Position numbers and translations under genes: made by a program
NCBI RefSeq assembly: GCF_945952095.1
Contig: NZ_CAMFHL010000195.1
Coordinates: 1-14,240 of the forward strand
Length of the DNA: 14,240 bases
Reading direction: 5' to 3'
From: an uncultured Arsenicibacter sp.
GTDB lineage: Bacteria; Bacteroidota; Bacteroidia; Cytophagales; Spirosomataceae
Part shown: positions 1 through 6,505 of the stretch, piece after piece
Layout of the letters: each line of letters begins with the position of its first letter
How positions within the stretch are numbered: position 1 is the stretch's first letter
The notes under the pieces: generated by a model
What the model was told of the DNA's origin: nothing
What the model saw: the letters and a program-made list of their open reading frames with translations, nothing else
Databases searched by the model: none

Positions 1-1
1 A

Positions 2-826
2 AAATATACCCCGCACCCGCTACTGCACCCGTTTATTGAGTGTTATTATATCTGGGAAAATAAGCGGCTCTCCGGTGCCGGACAAGGACTGTCCGGAATG
101 GAAATTGAGTCTCCGCCTTCCGGATTCGGGTCTATCGTGTTTAATCCTGGAACGCCCTACTCGGTTAAGACGAGGCTGAGCGACCACATTGAGGGAGTGC
201 CGGCTGCTTTTATTACCGGTCAGTCTACCCGGCAGTACCGGCTTTACCTGTCGGATAGCATCGACATGGTCGGTGTGGTGTTTAAACCGGCGGGCATCAG
301 CAGTCTTTTCGGGTTACCCATGATTGAATTTGCCGACGAACGGATTTCCCTTGATGATGTACTCGGTCCGGTGGGCAGGCAGTTGCAGGAGCAGATCAGC
401 CTTGCCCTCAGCTATGATGAACGGATTGCGGTTATTGAGCGATTCCTGCTGTTTCAGCTGATAAAAAAAGATATTACTCCGGACCGGATTGATCACACCG
501 CGAACCTGATTGTTCAGCAGCGGGGGATAGTCAATCTGGATATCATTGCCGAAGCATCGTTTTTAAGCCGCCGCCAGTTTGAGCGAAGGTTTTTGCAGCG
601 TGTCGGCGTGAGCCCGAAATATTATGCCCGTATCCGGCGGGTTGGTTATCTCTGTTCATTGCTGGCGGGGCAGCGGTGGCTGGTGCAGGACTGGCACGAC
701 CTGATTTACCGGTGTGGCTATTACGACCAGTCCCATTTTATCAGAGAGTTTACTGAATTTACCGGCAAAGCGCCGTCGCTGTACCTGAAAGCGAATACCG
801 AGCTGGCCAACTACCTGCGTACCTGA
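2..826 (+). CDS. AraC-family transcriptional regulator, 5' end outside the window
   Basis: The reading frame is open to the left edge, so the gene starts upstream of the window; the ATG at 98 is internal. The 32 codons before it read as typical family sequence (KYTPHPLLHPFIECYYIW), matching the N-terminal sensor domain common in Bacteroidota AraC regulators, followed by the SPPSGFGSIVFN segment. The C-terminal 100 residues carry the double helix-turn-helix: first helix pair around IVNLDIIAEASFLSRRQFER, second around the GYYDQSHFIREFTEFTGKAPS segment, the characteristic AraC signature. In total 274 residues are visible before the TGA stop. It is probably a cytoplasmic DNA-binding regulator; the ligand is unknown. 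The secreted protein gene downstream is in the same direction, 74 nt away, and may be a target, but that is inference. The family assignment is firm. Confidence 0.93.
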   Translation, partial: KYTPHPLLHPFIECYYIWENKRLSGAGQGLSGMEIESPPSGFGSIVFNPGTPYSVKTRLSDHIEGVPAAFITGQSTRQYRLYLSDSIDMVGVVFKPAGISSLFGLPMIEFADERISLDDVLGPVGRQLQEQISLALSYDERIAVIERFLLFQLIKKDITPDRIDHTANLIVQQRGIVNLDIIAEASFLSRRQFERRFLQRVGVSPKYYARIRRVGYLCSLLAGQRWLVQDWHDLIYRCGYYDQSHFIREFTEFTGKAPSLYLKANTELANYLRT

Positions 827-871
827 GCGGCGAATGTCGCATTTATACAATCAGGGCGCCGGTCTCCCGGT

Positions 872-879
872 TAGTTTTG
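872..879 (+). promoter_or_regulatory. Possible -7 promoter element for the secreted two-domain protein
   Basis: TAGTTTTG fits the Bacteroidota -7 consensus TAnnTTTG exactly and lies 21 nt before the ATG at 901. No convincing TTTG -33 box is visible about 19 nt upstream, so this is a weak call. If it is real, the transcript would have a very short leader. Confidence 0.25.
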
Positions 880-900
880 GGGTAACTAATCGCCGGTACA

Positions 901-1698
901 ATGAAAAAAAAACTAGTCATGCTGAGTCTGACGCTGGCGGCACTTACTGCCGATGAGCCGGTCAGTACATTAAACGGTGCATTCCGGCAGGTCCGGAATA
1001 AATACGGGACGATGACCGAATGGAAAACCCGTGATTCCGTTACGGTCATTAAAGTCTTCAGGGACGGATACTGGTTCGGGGCTTATTTCGATGATAAGCG
1101 CAACGGCCATACTTCCTTCAACGGGGCATGCGGTGGGACGTATGAACTCAAAAACGGCCGGTATGTCGAACACGTTGACTACTATTCGTGGGATTCAACG
1201 GCAGTGGGGAATACGTTTGTATTTGATTACAAAGTAACCCCGGCCGAATACCATCAGTTTGGCAAGATGAATTCTGAAAAATACAGGGATTATCCGATCA
1301 ATGAAGTCAGTACGCGGATAACGGCAACAGATCCGCTGAAAAACAAAGGGCTCGAAGGCGTATGGCGGATGAAGGAAGGAGTCTGGAAAAACTCAAAACT
1401 CGGCGAAGGGAAATATAAGGATGTGGAAGTAATCAAACTATTCAGCTATCCGATGGCGGTGTTTGCCTATTTCAACCCGAAAACGAAAGCATTTGTGGGT
1501 GCGGGCGGGGTACAGTACCAATACGACGGGCAGACGCTGACTGAAGTCAACGAATTCTGGTCCTGGGCATCCGACGGCTCCCGCAAAGGATTTAAGCGCG
1601 CCCACCGGATTACGCTGACGGATGGCCGGTATGTCCAGACAAGCGAGGACGGTAATCTGCATGAACTATATGAACGACTGGATACCCGCATTAAATAA
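901..1698 (+). CDS. Secreted protein with two tandem lipocalin-like (DUF4488-like) domains
   Basis: A 265-residue protein with a short signal peptide (three lysines, hydrophobic core to about residue 17, likely cleavage after LTA). The mature part contains two copies of the same domain. Copy one spans about residues 24-142 and copy two about 151-262. Matching blocks are VTVIKVF (48-54) with VEVIKLF (175-181), GAYFD with FAYFN, FNGACGGTYE with FVGAGGVQYQ, and YYSWDS with FWSWAS. The pattern of beta-strand-like segments and aromatic residues resembles lipocalin-like DUF4488 proteins of Bacteroidota, which are exported and of unknown ligand. Copy two is more diverged in its GG and Y positions. 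The gene lies between an AraC regulator and a SnoaL-like gene in the same direction. No catalytic residues can be named. Export and duplication are well supported; the family name is moderately so. Confidence 0.8.
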   Translation: MKKKLVMLSLTLAALTADEPVSTLNGAFRQVRNKYGTMTEWKTRDSVTVIKVFRDGYWFGAYFDDKRNGHTSFNGACGGTYELKNGRYVEHVDYYSWDSTAVGNTFVFDYKVTPAEYHQFGKMNSEKYRDYPINEVSTRITATDPLKNKGLEGVWRMKEGVWKNSKLGEGKYKDVEVIKLFSYPMAVFAYFNPKTKAFVGAGGVQYQYDGQTLTEVNEFWSWASDGSRKGFKRAHRITLTDGRYVQTSEDGNLHELYERLDTRIK

Positions 1699-1732
1699 AA
1701 CGACAACTCAGTAAATCTAAAACGACAAGCAT

Positions 1733-2173
1733 ATGGAAACGGTAAAAAAAGAATCTGTGTCGGAGCTGACCCGTAAAGGGGCCTGTATCGCTTTTTTCGA
1801 AGCCTACAGCGATCTTGACTCTGCCCGCATGATTAACCTCGCCACGCCAGAGGCAACGGTACATTTTCTGCCACTGGGTGAGAACGGGAAAGGTACGTTC
1901 TGGGAGTTTGGTAAAACAGTCTGGGAGCTGATCATGGATTGTTTTCCGGATGTAGACAATACAGTGGACACGCTTACCGCGGACGGCGATACGGTAACCT
2001 GCCGGGTGGCTATTTACGGGACGCAGCAAAAAGAGTTTATGGGCCTGCCAATTCATGGTAAGGTATTTAACAGCGACCACATTTTTGTCTTTCACTTCGA
2101 CCAACAGGACCGCATTACCGCTCTGACAGTAGACTGGGATCATACCCGCTTTGTGGAGCAGCTGTCTGCCTGA
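1733..2173 (+). CDS. SnoaL-like / NTF2-fold protein (ester cyclase-like)
   Basis: A 146-residue cytoplasmic protein without a signal peptide. The order of elements fits the SnoaL-like polyketide cyclase / NTF2 fold: an N-terminal helix (KGACIAFFEAYSDLDSARM), an ATVHFLP strand, a WELIMDCFPDVDNTVDTL segment typical of ester cyclase-like members, a TVTCRVAIYGTQQ strand, a GLPIHGKVF strand and a final HIFVFHFDQQDRITALTVDWD strand pair. In such proteins these strands form a cone-shaped pocket for small hydrophobic molecules; many homologues have no known substrate. It begins 34 nt after the secreted two-domain protein and could be co-transcribed. A short direct repeat, AAACGACAA, occurs twice in that gap. 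The fold is fairly certain; the reaction is not. Confidence 0.82.
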   Translation: METVKKESVSELTRKGACIAFFEAYSDLDSARMINLATPEATVHFLPLGENGKGTFWEFGKTVWELIMDCFPDVDNTVDTLTADGDTVTCRVAIYGTQQKEFMGLPIHGKVFNSDHIFVFHFDQQDRITALTVDWDHTRFVEQLSA

Positions 2174-2197
2174 TCAGGCCTGCCAGTGTATGCCGCC

Positions 2198-2290
2198 TGC
2201 CTCATAGATTACCATCAACCGGATAATCATGGTTTTCTATGAGGCAAAATCATGGAAATCCATGAGGGCATCTATCTCACGGATTTCCCA
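2198..2290 (+). repeat. Two consecutive large inverted repeats built from four copies of a 15-bp motif
   Basis: The first inverted repeat has 18-nt arms, 2198-2215 and 2229-2246, matching at 16 of 18 positions around a 13-nt loop. The second has 13-nt arms, 2254-2266 and 2276-2288, matching at 12 of 13 around a 9-nt loop. The arms share a motif: CTCATAGATTACCAT (2201-2215, plus), CTCATAGAAAACCAT (2229-2243, minus), CTCATGGATTTCCAT (2252-2266, minus) and CTCACGGATTTCCCA (2276-2290, plus). Copy three also contains a small palindrome, CATGGA-AA-TCCATG (2251-2264). The block lies between the SnoaL-like stop and the likely LuxR start at 2322. It may be an operator array or a structured leader. There is no downstream T tract, so a simple terminator is unlikely. 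Confidence 0.8.
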
Positions 2291-2321
2291 ACTTTGTCAG
2301 GCTATTTCTCTGGTTTACCTC

Positions 2322-2519
2322 ATGACTCCGTTAAAACTGACAGCGCGTGAAAAAGAAGTATTACAGTTGATTTTTAATGAGCTGACAACCGGACAAATTG
2401 CGGCGGAACTGGGAATTACTGTTTCGACAGTCGAAACTCACCGCCGTAATCTGTTCCGGAAAGCCGGGGTCAGGAGTGCCATCGGGCTTGTGAAGGAAGC
2501 CTTAAAGCGGGGATTTTAG
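2322..2519 (+). CDS. Stand-alone LuxR-type helix-turn-helix protein
   Basis: A 65-residue protein consisting almost only of a LuxR/GerE DNA-binding domain: LTAREKEVLQLIFNELTTGQ begins it, followed by IAAELGITVSTVETHRRNLF, where STVETHRRNL is the recognition helix, then KAGVRSAIGLVKEAL, the dimerisation helix. The frame also has an ATG at 2229, but that codon sits in the right arm of a large inverted repeat and the extra 31 residues look unlike any domain, so ATG 2322 is preferred. Family members normally carry an N-terminal receiver or ligand domain; none is present here. A stand-alone output domain can act as a constitutive regulator or be controlled by expression level. The upstream motif cluster is a natural candidate for its own binding site. 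The DNA-binding call is firm; the start is likely. Confidence 0.85.
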   Translation: MTPLKLTAREKEVLQLIFNELTTGQIAAELGITVSTVETHRRNLFRKAGVRSAIGLVKEALKRGF

Positions 2520-2622
2520 CAACTTACGATATTAAATATACACAGAATTACCTGATCACGCACATTACCCATTGCCACACTCCAAATAAAAGCGTATATA
2601 CTGCCACGTTTACTTTTTGACT

Positions 2623-3792
2623 ATGAAACCGGCTTATTTAACTACGTTGACATCGCTCAGGGGCATTGCTGCCATACTGGTTGTGTTTTTCCATTTTCAC
2701 ATTTTTGTGGCTCCGCTGACTAATCCGGCCGATTCAGAAATGATCCGTCACCTCTATCTGATGGTTGATTTCTTTTTTATCCTGAGCGGTTTTGTCATGG
2801 GCTATGTCTACGGTGACTGGTTCAGGACCGGTGTAATTAAGGCATCGTTTATGCGGTACATGGGCGCCCGGTTCGCCCGGATTTATCCCCTCCATCTGCT
2901 GACATTTCTATGGGTTTTCGGTATATATGTATGGATTATGAATGCAGGCGTAAAACTACAGGGAGGGGCAGAAATGGTTTTTTCACTCCCGGATGTTCCG
3001 TTGCATTTACTCCTGTTAAACGGATTTAATCAGGCCGTTACTGCTACGTGGAATACACCCTCATGGTCAATCGGGTCAGAATGGCTGATGTACCTGCTTT
3101 TCCCGTTTATGGTGCCGCTGTTCAGCCGCTCTTCCCTGCGGGTAAAAGCTGCCTTGCTGCTTGTTCCGCTTTCTGGCTATATCCTGCTGACATACCTCCA
3201 GCCCCCGATGCCCGATTATAAGGAGTGGCTGAAGACATTGCCTTATAATTTTGATGCGATTACTTTTCCGAAAAGCTTTATCCGTTGTTTCTGCGGTTTT
3301 TTGACGGGCATGATCTGTCTTGATGCCTATAGGGAACGGTGGATGTATGGTTTGCTGGGGAACGGCATGGTGTTAGCGGCCATTGGAACCGGTCTGTTAA
3401 TCTGCTGGCATCTGAATGTACCGGATGCGTTGACGATCTGGACGTTTCCGCTACTCATTATCGGAACTGCCTACAATCAGGGACGACTGGCCAGGTTGCT
3501 GAACACCCGTGTTTTTCAGCGGCTCGGCGACTGGTCGTTCTCCATTTACATGGTCCATATTCCGGTCGTATTTACGTTTCTCGCGGTTGACTTAATCAGC
3601 AAGGTGCATGTGAAGAATCCGCCGGCGCCCGTGGGTGTGCACTATGGCATTTCCAATCTGATAACCTGTCTGGTGTTCGTGGCGATCGTACTGGTAGTGG
3701 CTTCACTGACGTATCGTTTTGTGGAGGTACCTGCCCGGAAACGACTGAATGCGGTTCTGGATCGTGAGAAACAGCAGTATGCTTTTAAGTAA
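2623..3792 (+). CDS. Membrane acyltransferase family 3 (OafA-like)
   Basis: A 389-residue integral membrane protein of the acyltransferase 3 family, which moves acyl groups from a cytoplasmic or membrane donor to sugars of lipopolysaccharide, exopolysaccharide or similar acceptors. The N-terminal signature LTSLRGIAAILVVFFHFH is typical, with the conserved Arg13 and His24. The DFFFILSGFVMGYVY segment and the SWSIGSEWLMYLLFPF segment are other hallmarks of the family. About ten hydrophobic segments spread over the whole length fit the usual topology. ATG 2623 is chosen because the family signature starts about eight residues in; the frame could formally begin at TTG 2617. The end overlaps the LytTR gene by 14 nt, suggesting translational coupling. 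The acceptor cannot be read from the sequence. The 103-nt gap upstream shows no clear terminator or promoter. Confidence 0.93.
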   Translation: MKPAYLTTLTSLRGIAAILVVFFHFHIFVAPLTNPADSEMIRHLYLMVDFFFILSGFVMGYVYGDWFRTGVIKASFMRYMGARFARIYPLHLLTFLWVFGIYVWIMNAGVKLQGGAEMVFSLPDVPLHLLLLNGFNQAVTATWNTPSWSIGSEWLMYLLFPFMVPLFSRSSLRVKAALLLVPLSGYILLTYLQPPMPDYKEWLKTLPYNFDAITFPKSFIRCFCGFLTGMICLDAYRERWMYGLLGNGMVLAAIGTGLLICWHLNVPDALTIWTFPLLIIGTAYNQGRLARLLNTRVFQRLGDWSFSIYMVHIPVVFTFLAVDLISKVHVKNPPAPVGVHYGISNLITCLVFVAIVLVVASLTYRFVEVPARKRLNAVLDREKQQYAFK

Positions 3793-4168
3793 GAAGATAA
3801 CGCCAGATATGATCCCGACTGACCAAATTCGCTGCGATAACGAGACAATCGACATTTCAAGAATCGTCTGGCTGGAGGGCGACTGGAATTATACCCGCAT
3901 CTACCTCATTGACCAGCCGGTCCGGTTAAGTGCCTACACATTAAAAAAGTACGAGCGAGAATTGGGGCAGTTTATCCGGATCAGCAAAAAGGCAATGGTA
4001 AATCCCGCGCACGTGTCGATGCTGCATACGGTTCCAGGCAGGTCCGGTAAGACCTGGCTCCAGTTGTGTAACGGCACATTCATTGAAGTTTCCCGGCGCC
4101 GGTGCAGTAGTGTAAAAGGCTTTTTTAATGTAATGAAGTGTAACGTAAATGTGGCAGTTCCTTTTTGA
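3779..4168 (+). CDS. LytTR-domain DNA-binding protein without a receiver domain
   Basis: A 129-residue protein from ATG 3779, which overlaps the end of the acyltransferase gene by 14 nt; ATG 3809 is an alternative start. The LytTR beta-fold domain is clear: IDISRIVWLEGDWNYTRIYL (about 24-43), the LSAYTLKKYERELG helix, and FIRISKKAMVNPAHV (65-79), which is the usual F-x-R-i-h/s-k-s-x-x-V-N signature. Such domains bind direct repeats in promoter DNA through beta strands. There is no N-terminal receiver domain, so it cannot be an ordinary phospho-regulated LytR protein. Overlap with the acyltransferase suggests a shared transcript and a joint role, perhaps regulation of surface polysaccharide. 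Its last codons contain a possible promoter for the next gene. Confidence 0.9.
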   Translation: MLLSKKITPDMIPTDQIRCDNETIDISRIVWLEGDWNYTRIYLIDQPVRLSAYTLKKYERELGQFIRISKKAMVNPAHVSMLHTVPGRSGKTWLQLCNGTFIEVSRRRCSSVKGFFNVMKCNVNVAVPF

Positions 4169-4194
4169 CGGGTAAGCAAAAGGCAGTATCTTGG
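4164..4194 (+). promoter_or_regulatory. Bacteroidota-type promoter for the 499-residue membrane protein
   Basis: A TTTG -33 box (4164-4167), a 19-nt spacer and a -7 element TATCTTGG (4187-4194; seven of eight positions of TAnnTTTG) fit the spacing for the main sigma factor of Bacteroidota. The promoter overlaps the stop codon of the LytTR gene and would give a leader of roughly 85 nt before ATG 4288. Confidence 0.45.
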
Positions 4195-4287
4195 GCTTTG
4201 TATAAGGCGGGTTCGGCGGTAATCCGGCGGGTTTTGTGCCTGCCAGGGCTGACGTTCCCGGTTTTTGCACCTGACTTAGCCCAAACA

Positions 4288-5787
4288 ATGAACACCGAAA
4301 CGCCTCCCTCAACATCATCCCTTACCCCCGACGAACAGGCCAAACTGCGCGAACTTACCAATCAGAGCTGGAACCTTGAACTGGCCATTTCGGGTGTAGC
4401 CATGTTTGCGATCATCCAGTGGCCCGACCTGCTCGATTCCATCTTTTCGTATATCCAGTACAACTTCCTGAATAACAGTCCTGATTTTTCCGGCAGGCTG
4501 CCCGCCATGGCCTACAGCCTGTTCAAGGCGGCGAGCTATATGTTGTTCATGGCCTTTCTGGGTAATTTCATCCTGCGGGCCTTCTGGGTGGGACTGGTCG
4601 GCTTACAAGCTGTCTTTCCGGAAGGAATTCAGTATGACCGCCTGCCGATGTCAACCGGCTACACGCAGAAACGGCTGGCGGAGGAACTCGGTCCCCTTGA
4701 CCGGTATATTCTCTGGCTCGACAAACGGAGTAATGTTTTGTTTGCACTGGCCTTCCAGGCTGCAATAATTGCCTTTGTGGTTGCTATCATGTACATACTG
4801 GCCCTCGGTCTGTACGTGTTTGTTAAACCGAATATTCCCGGAATCGCCTGGCTTATTTTAAACACATCGATTAATGTGTTCTTCTTTGGCGGTTCGCTGC
4901 TCATTCCGCTTTTATCGATCAAACGATTTCGTGACAATCCACGGGCAAACTACTGGCATTACCGGCTTACGAAGATGCTACAGATTGTTTACATGGGTGC
5001 GTACCGGCCAATGTCCTACATTTTGAATACGTTTCTGAGTAACATTCCTAAACAGAGACTCACCCGTGTCTATCTGACTTTTTACATGATATTCATGGTT
5101 ATTTTTATGGTTGAGTTTGCCCATGATCAGTTGCAGGGAGAAAACCGGATCTCAATCCTGAACAGACGGCATCTCTTTACTGCCCGCGTCGATAGCCTGT
5201 ATATCAACCCTGCGAACTATGACAACCAGCGTTCTGCGGACAGTTATGTTGATGCGGCGACCATACAGGCTGATGTCATCCGGGAGCCGTTTTTAAAGCT
5301 TTTTATTGCATACCCGAAAGCGCTGGATACACTGTTTAACCGGATTGCGGTTGAGCCTAAATGGCCTGATTCACTTCGGGGACCGGCCTTGCGGCAGCAA
5401 TACGGTGTCTGGAGCAGCCAGCAGGTAAATAAACTGGTACAGATTGCGGTCAATGATTCGGTAATGGCGCAGCCGGGGCTTATCTTCACCCACGCCGGTC
5501 CGCTCGAACAGAAAGGCTGGCAAACGATACTGGTGCCGGGGAATCTCCGGATCGGCTATAACCTGCTCCGGATCACTATTGTGCCACCGAAGCCACAGGA
5601 ATCGGAAGAACTGGTCAGTATTCCGTTCTGGTATGTACCCGAAAAGCTCACACAACCTGTGAGTGCACCGAATGCGCCGGCTACAGCAGCCCCGGCAGAT
5701 CAGTCGGGCGCACAGTCCCGGAAGTTTCTGCGGCGTGTGTTACAGGGTAATGGTGCCCGTGGAGATGCTGGCGGCGGCGGAAATTAA
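4288..5787 (+). CDS. Multi-pass membrane protein with C-terminal extracytoplasmic domain, unknown function
   Basis: A 499-residue protein that I do not recognise. The reading frame is open back to TTG 4165, which overlaps the previous stop, but ATG 4288 is preferred because the upstream 41 codons include a poorly hydrophobic, arginine-rich stretch and a likely promoter. Hydrophobic segments lie near residues 32-45, 80-110, 149-178, 184-210 and 260-278. Residues 111-148 and 211-258 are polar loops rich in Arg and Tyr, probably cytoplasmic. Residues 279-450 form a soluble domain with alternating beta-like segments, probably outside the inner membrane. The tail (451-499) is Pro/Ala/Gly-rich and disordered-looking, ending in GDAGGGGN. 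No catalytic motif is visible. It is followed by a strong terminator, so it is the last gene of the block. Confidence 0.8.
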   Translation: MNTETPPSTSSLTPDEQAKLRELTNQSWNLELAISGVAMFAIIQWPDLLDSIFSYIQYNFLNNSPDFSGRLPAMAYSLFKAASYMLFMAFLGNFILRAFWVGLVGLQAVFPEGIQYDRLPMSTGYTQKRLAEELGPLDRYILWLDKRSNVLFALAFQAAIIAFVVAIMYILALGLYVFVKPNIPGIAWLILNTSINVFFFGGSLLIPLLSIKRFRDNPRANYWHYRLTKMLQIVYMGAYRPMSYILNTFLSNIPKQRLTRVYLTFYMIFMVIFMVEFAHDQLQGENRISILNRRHLFTARVDSLYINPANYDNQRSADSYVDAATIQADVIREPFLKLFIAYPKALDTLFNRIAVEPKWPDSLRGPALRQQYGVWSSQQVNKLVQIAVNDSVMAQPGLIFTHAGPLEQKGWQTILVPGNLRIGYNLLRITIVPPKPQESEELVSIPFWYVPEKLTQPVSAPNAPATAAPADQSGAQSRKFLRRVLQGNGARGDAGGGGN

Positions 5788-5813
5788 CGGACCGCTGACA
5801 GAGATAATTTCAT

Positions 5814-5850
5814 AAAAAAAGCACAACCCCGATGAGGTTGTGCTTTTTTT
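5814..5850. terminator. Bidirectional intrinsic terminator between convergent genes
   Basis: A perfect inverted repeat with 15-nt arms: seven A plus GCACAACC (5814-5828) and GGTTGTGC plus seven T (5836-5850), with a 7-nt loop. It has a T tract in both directions, so it can end the membrane-protein transcript from the left and the small secreted gene transcript from the right. Confidence 0.95.
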
Positions 5851-5920
5851 ATACTATTGGACGGGGAACGTCCCCGGATCACTGGCATCCGGGGACGAAA
5901 GAACCCCTAACAGTATAAAA
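5847..5920. repeat. Nested inverted repeats next to the terminator
   Basis: The inner hairpin is perfect: CGTCCCCGGAT (5869-5879) and ATCCGGGGACG (5887-5897), with a 7-nt loop. An outer pair, TTTTATACTATTGG (5847-5860) and CTAACAGTATAAAA (5907-5920), matches at 12 of 14 positions, one of the two differences being a G-U pair. A competing hairpin, GGGGA-ACG-TCCCC (5863-5875), shares bases with the inner arm. The outer left arm uses the T tract of the neighbouring terminator, so the two structures exclude each other. It lies just past the stop of the minus-strand gene and may stabilise or process its 3' end. Confidence 0.75.
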
Positions 5921-5944
5921 CTGTATATCGATCAGCCGGCTGGC

Positions 5945-6319
5945 TTAGTTTTCTTTTTCAGTCTGTGCTACCGCATCGCCTGTTGGCTGAGCCGTCTGCG
6001 GATTGCTGTTACCGCGCTGGATTTTGTAATTCCGCTCGGCCAGCGTTACCTGTGGCGTATGGTTTACTGATACACCGCCTACCGGTGCGGCACCTGGTAC
6101 CGGCTGCTTGTAATTGGCCACCTGATTCTGGTTCAGGGCCGGTGCAGTAACTGTAACACTTTTTTTCTGCTCCCACTGACGGGCCGTGGCTGCTTTATTT
6201 GCGTGCTTATAATTGTGCGTCGAGTAGGTTACGTCTTTCTTTAACTTGTCAGAATCCTGTGCAAACACAGTACCTGCCGTTAAACCGATAAGCGCGATAA
6301 TATTGATGTATGTTTTCAT
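5945..6319 (-). CDS. Small secreted protein of unknown function
   Basis: A 124-residue protein with a textbook signal peptide (residues 1-20, cleavage after GTVFA before Gln21). The mature part is about 104 residues, rich in Asn, Gln, Thr, Val and Ala and with few hydrophobic stretches, so it is probably disordered or peripheral. Charged segments near the start (KLKKDVTYSTHNYKHANKAA) contain several lysines and histidines; there is no Cys. I do not recognise a family. It lies 186 nt downstream of the two-component operon and is transcribed in the same direction. The gap holds four 11-bp-phased TTAG boxes, so it is a good candidate target of the adjacent response regulator. Converging with the membrane-protein gene, it shares the bidirectional terminator. 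Confidence 0.8.
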   Translation of the reverse strand: MKTYINIIALIGLTAGTVFAQDSDKLKKDVTYSTHNYKHANKAATARQWEQKKSVTVTAPALNQNQVANYKQPVPGAAPVGGVSVNHTPQVTLAERNYKIQRGNSNPQTAQPTGDAVAQTEKEN

Positions 6320-6406
6320 GACGTATGATCGTTTTCTATGGTTAACCGGTTCATGTTGCGTTCAGTAAGAACTGCTATTGGTTAACAATACAAAGATCGT
6401 ACACCG

Positions 6407-6446
6407 GTGTTAGGCTCGTGTTAGCGTGACATTAGAGCGGGATTAG
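6407..6446 (-). promoter_or_regulatory. Four phased TTAG boxes, putative OmpR-type response-regulator binding array
   Basis: TTAG occurs at 6410, 6421, 6432 and 6443, exactly 11 bp apart (CTAA on the minus strand). The first two copies are longer matches, GTGTTAG at 6407-6413 and 6418-6424. Direct repeats at 11-bp spacing are the known arrangement for OmpR/PhoB-family regulators, with monomers stacked on one face of the helix. The array lies about 90-130 bp upstream of the small secreted gene and just after the gene for the OmpR-type regulator's partner kinase. Confidence 0.65.
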
Positions 6447-6450
6447 AAAT

Positions 6451-6490
6451 GCAGAAAACTGAAAAATTCTGCTTAAATATGTCGGTTTTC
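6451..6490 (-). other. Two mutually exclusive weak hairpins after the kinase gene
   Basis: GCAGAA (6451-6456) pairs with TTCTGC (6467-6472). Alternatively GAAAACTGA (6454-6462) pairs with TCGGTTTTC (6482-6490), matching at eight of nine positions. On the minus strand this lies directly after the sensor kinase stop. It could act as a weak terminator, but there is no run of T after the stem. Confidence 0.3.
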
Positions 6491-6505
6491 AGGGCTCAAA
6501 CCTGC

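Noticed and set aside
2229..2321. N-terminal 31-residue extension of the LuxR-type protein
   Set aside because: The stretch lies within the inverted repeats, has no domain character, and an ATG at 2322 begins the domain directly.
4165..4287. Longer start of the membrane protein at TTG 4165
   Set aside because: The start would overlap the LytTR stop and a good promoter, and the added residues do not look like part of the protein; ATG 4288 is more natural.
6341..6386. GGTTAAC occurring at 6340-6346 and 6380-6386 upstream of the small secreted gene
   Set aside because: Only two short copies about 40 bp apart; the GTTAAC core is self-complementary and could be chance. The TTAG array is much stronger.
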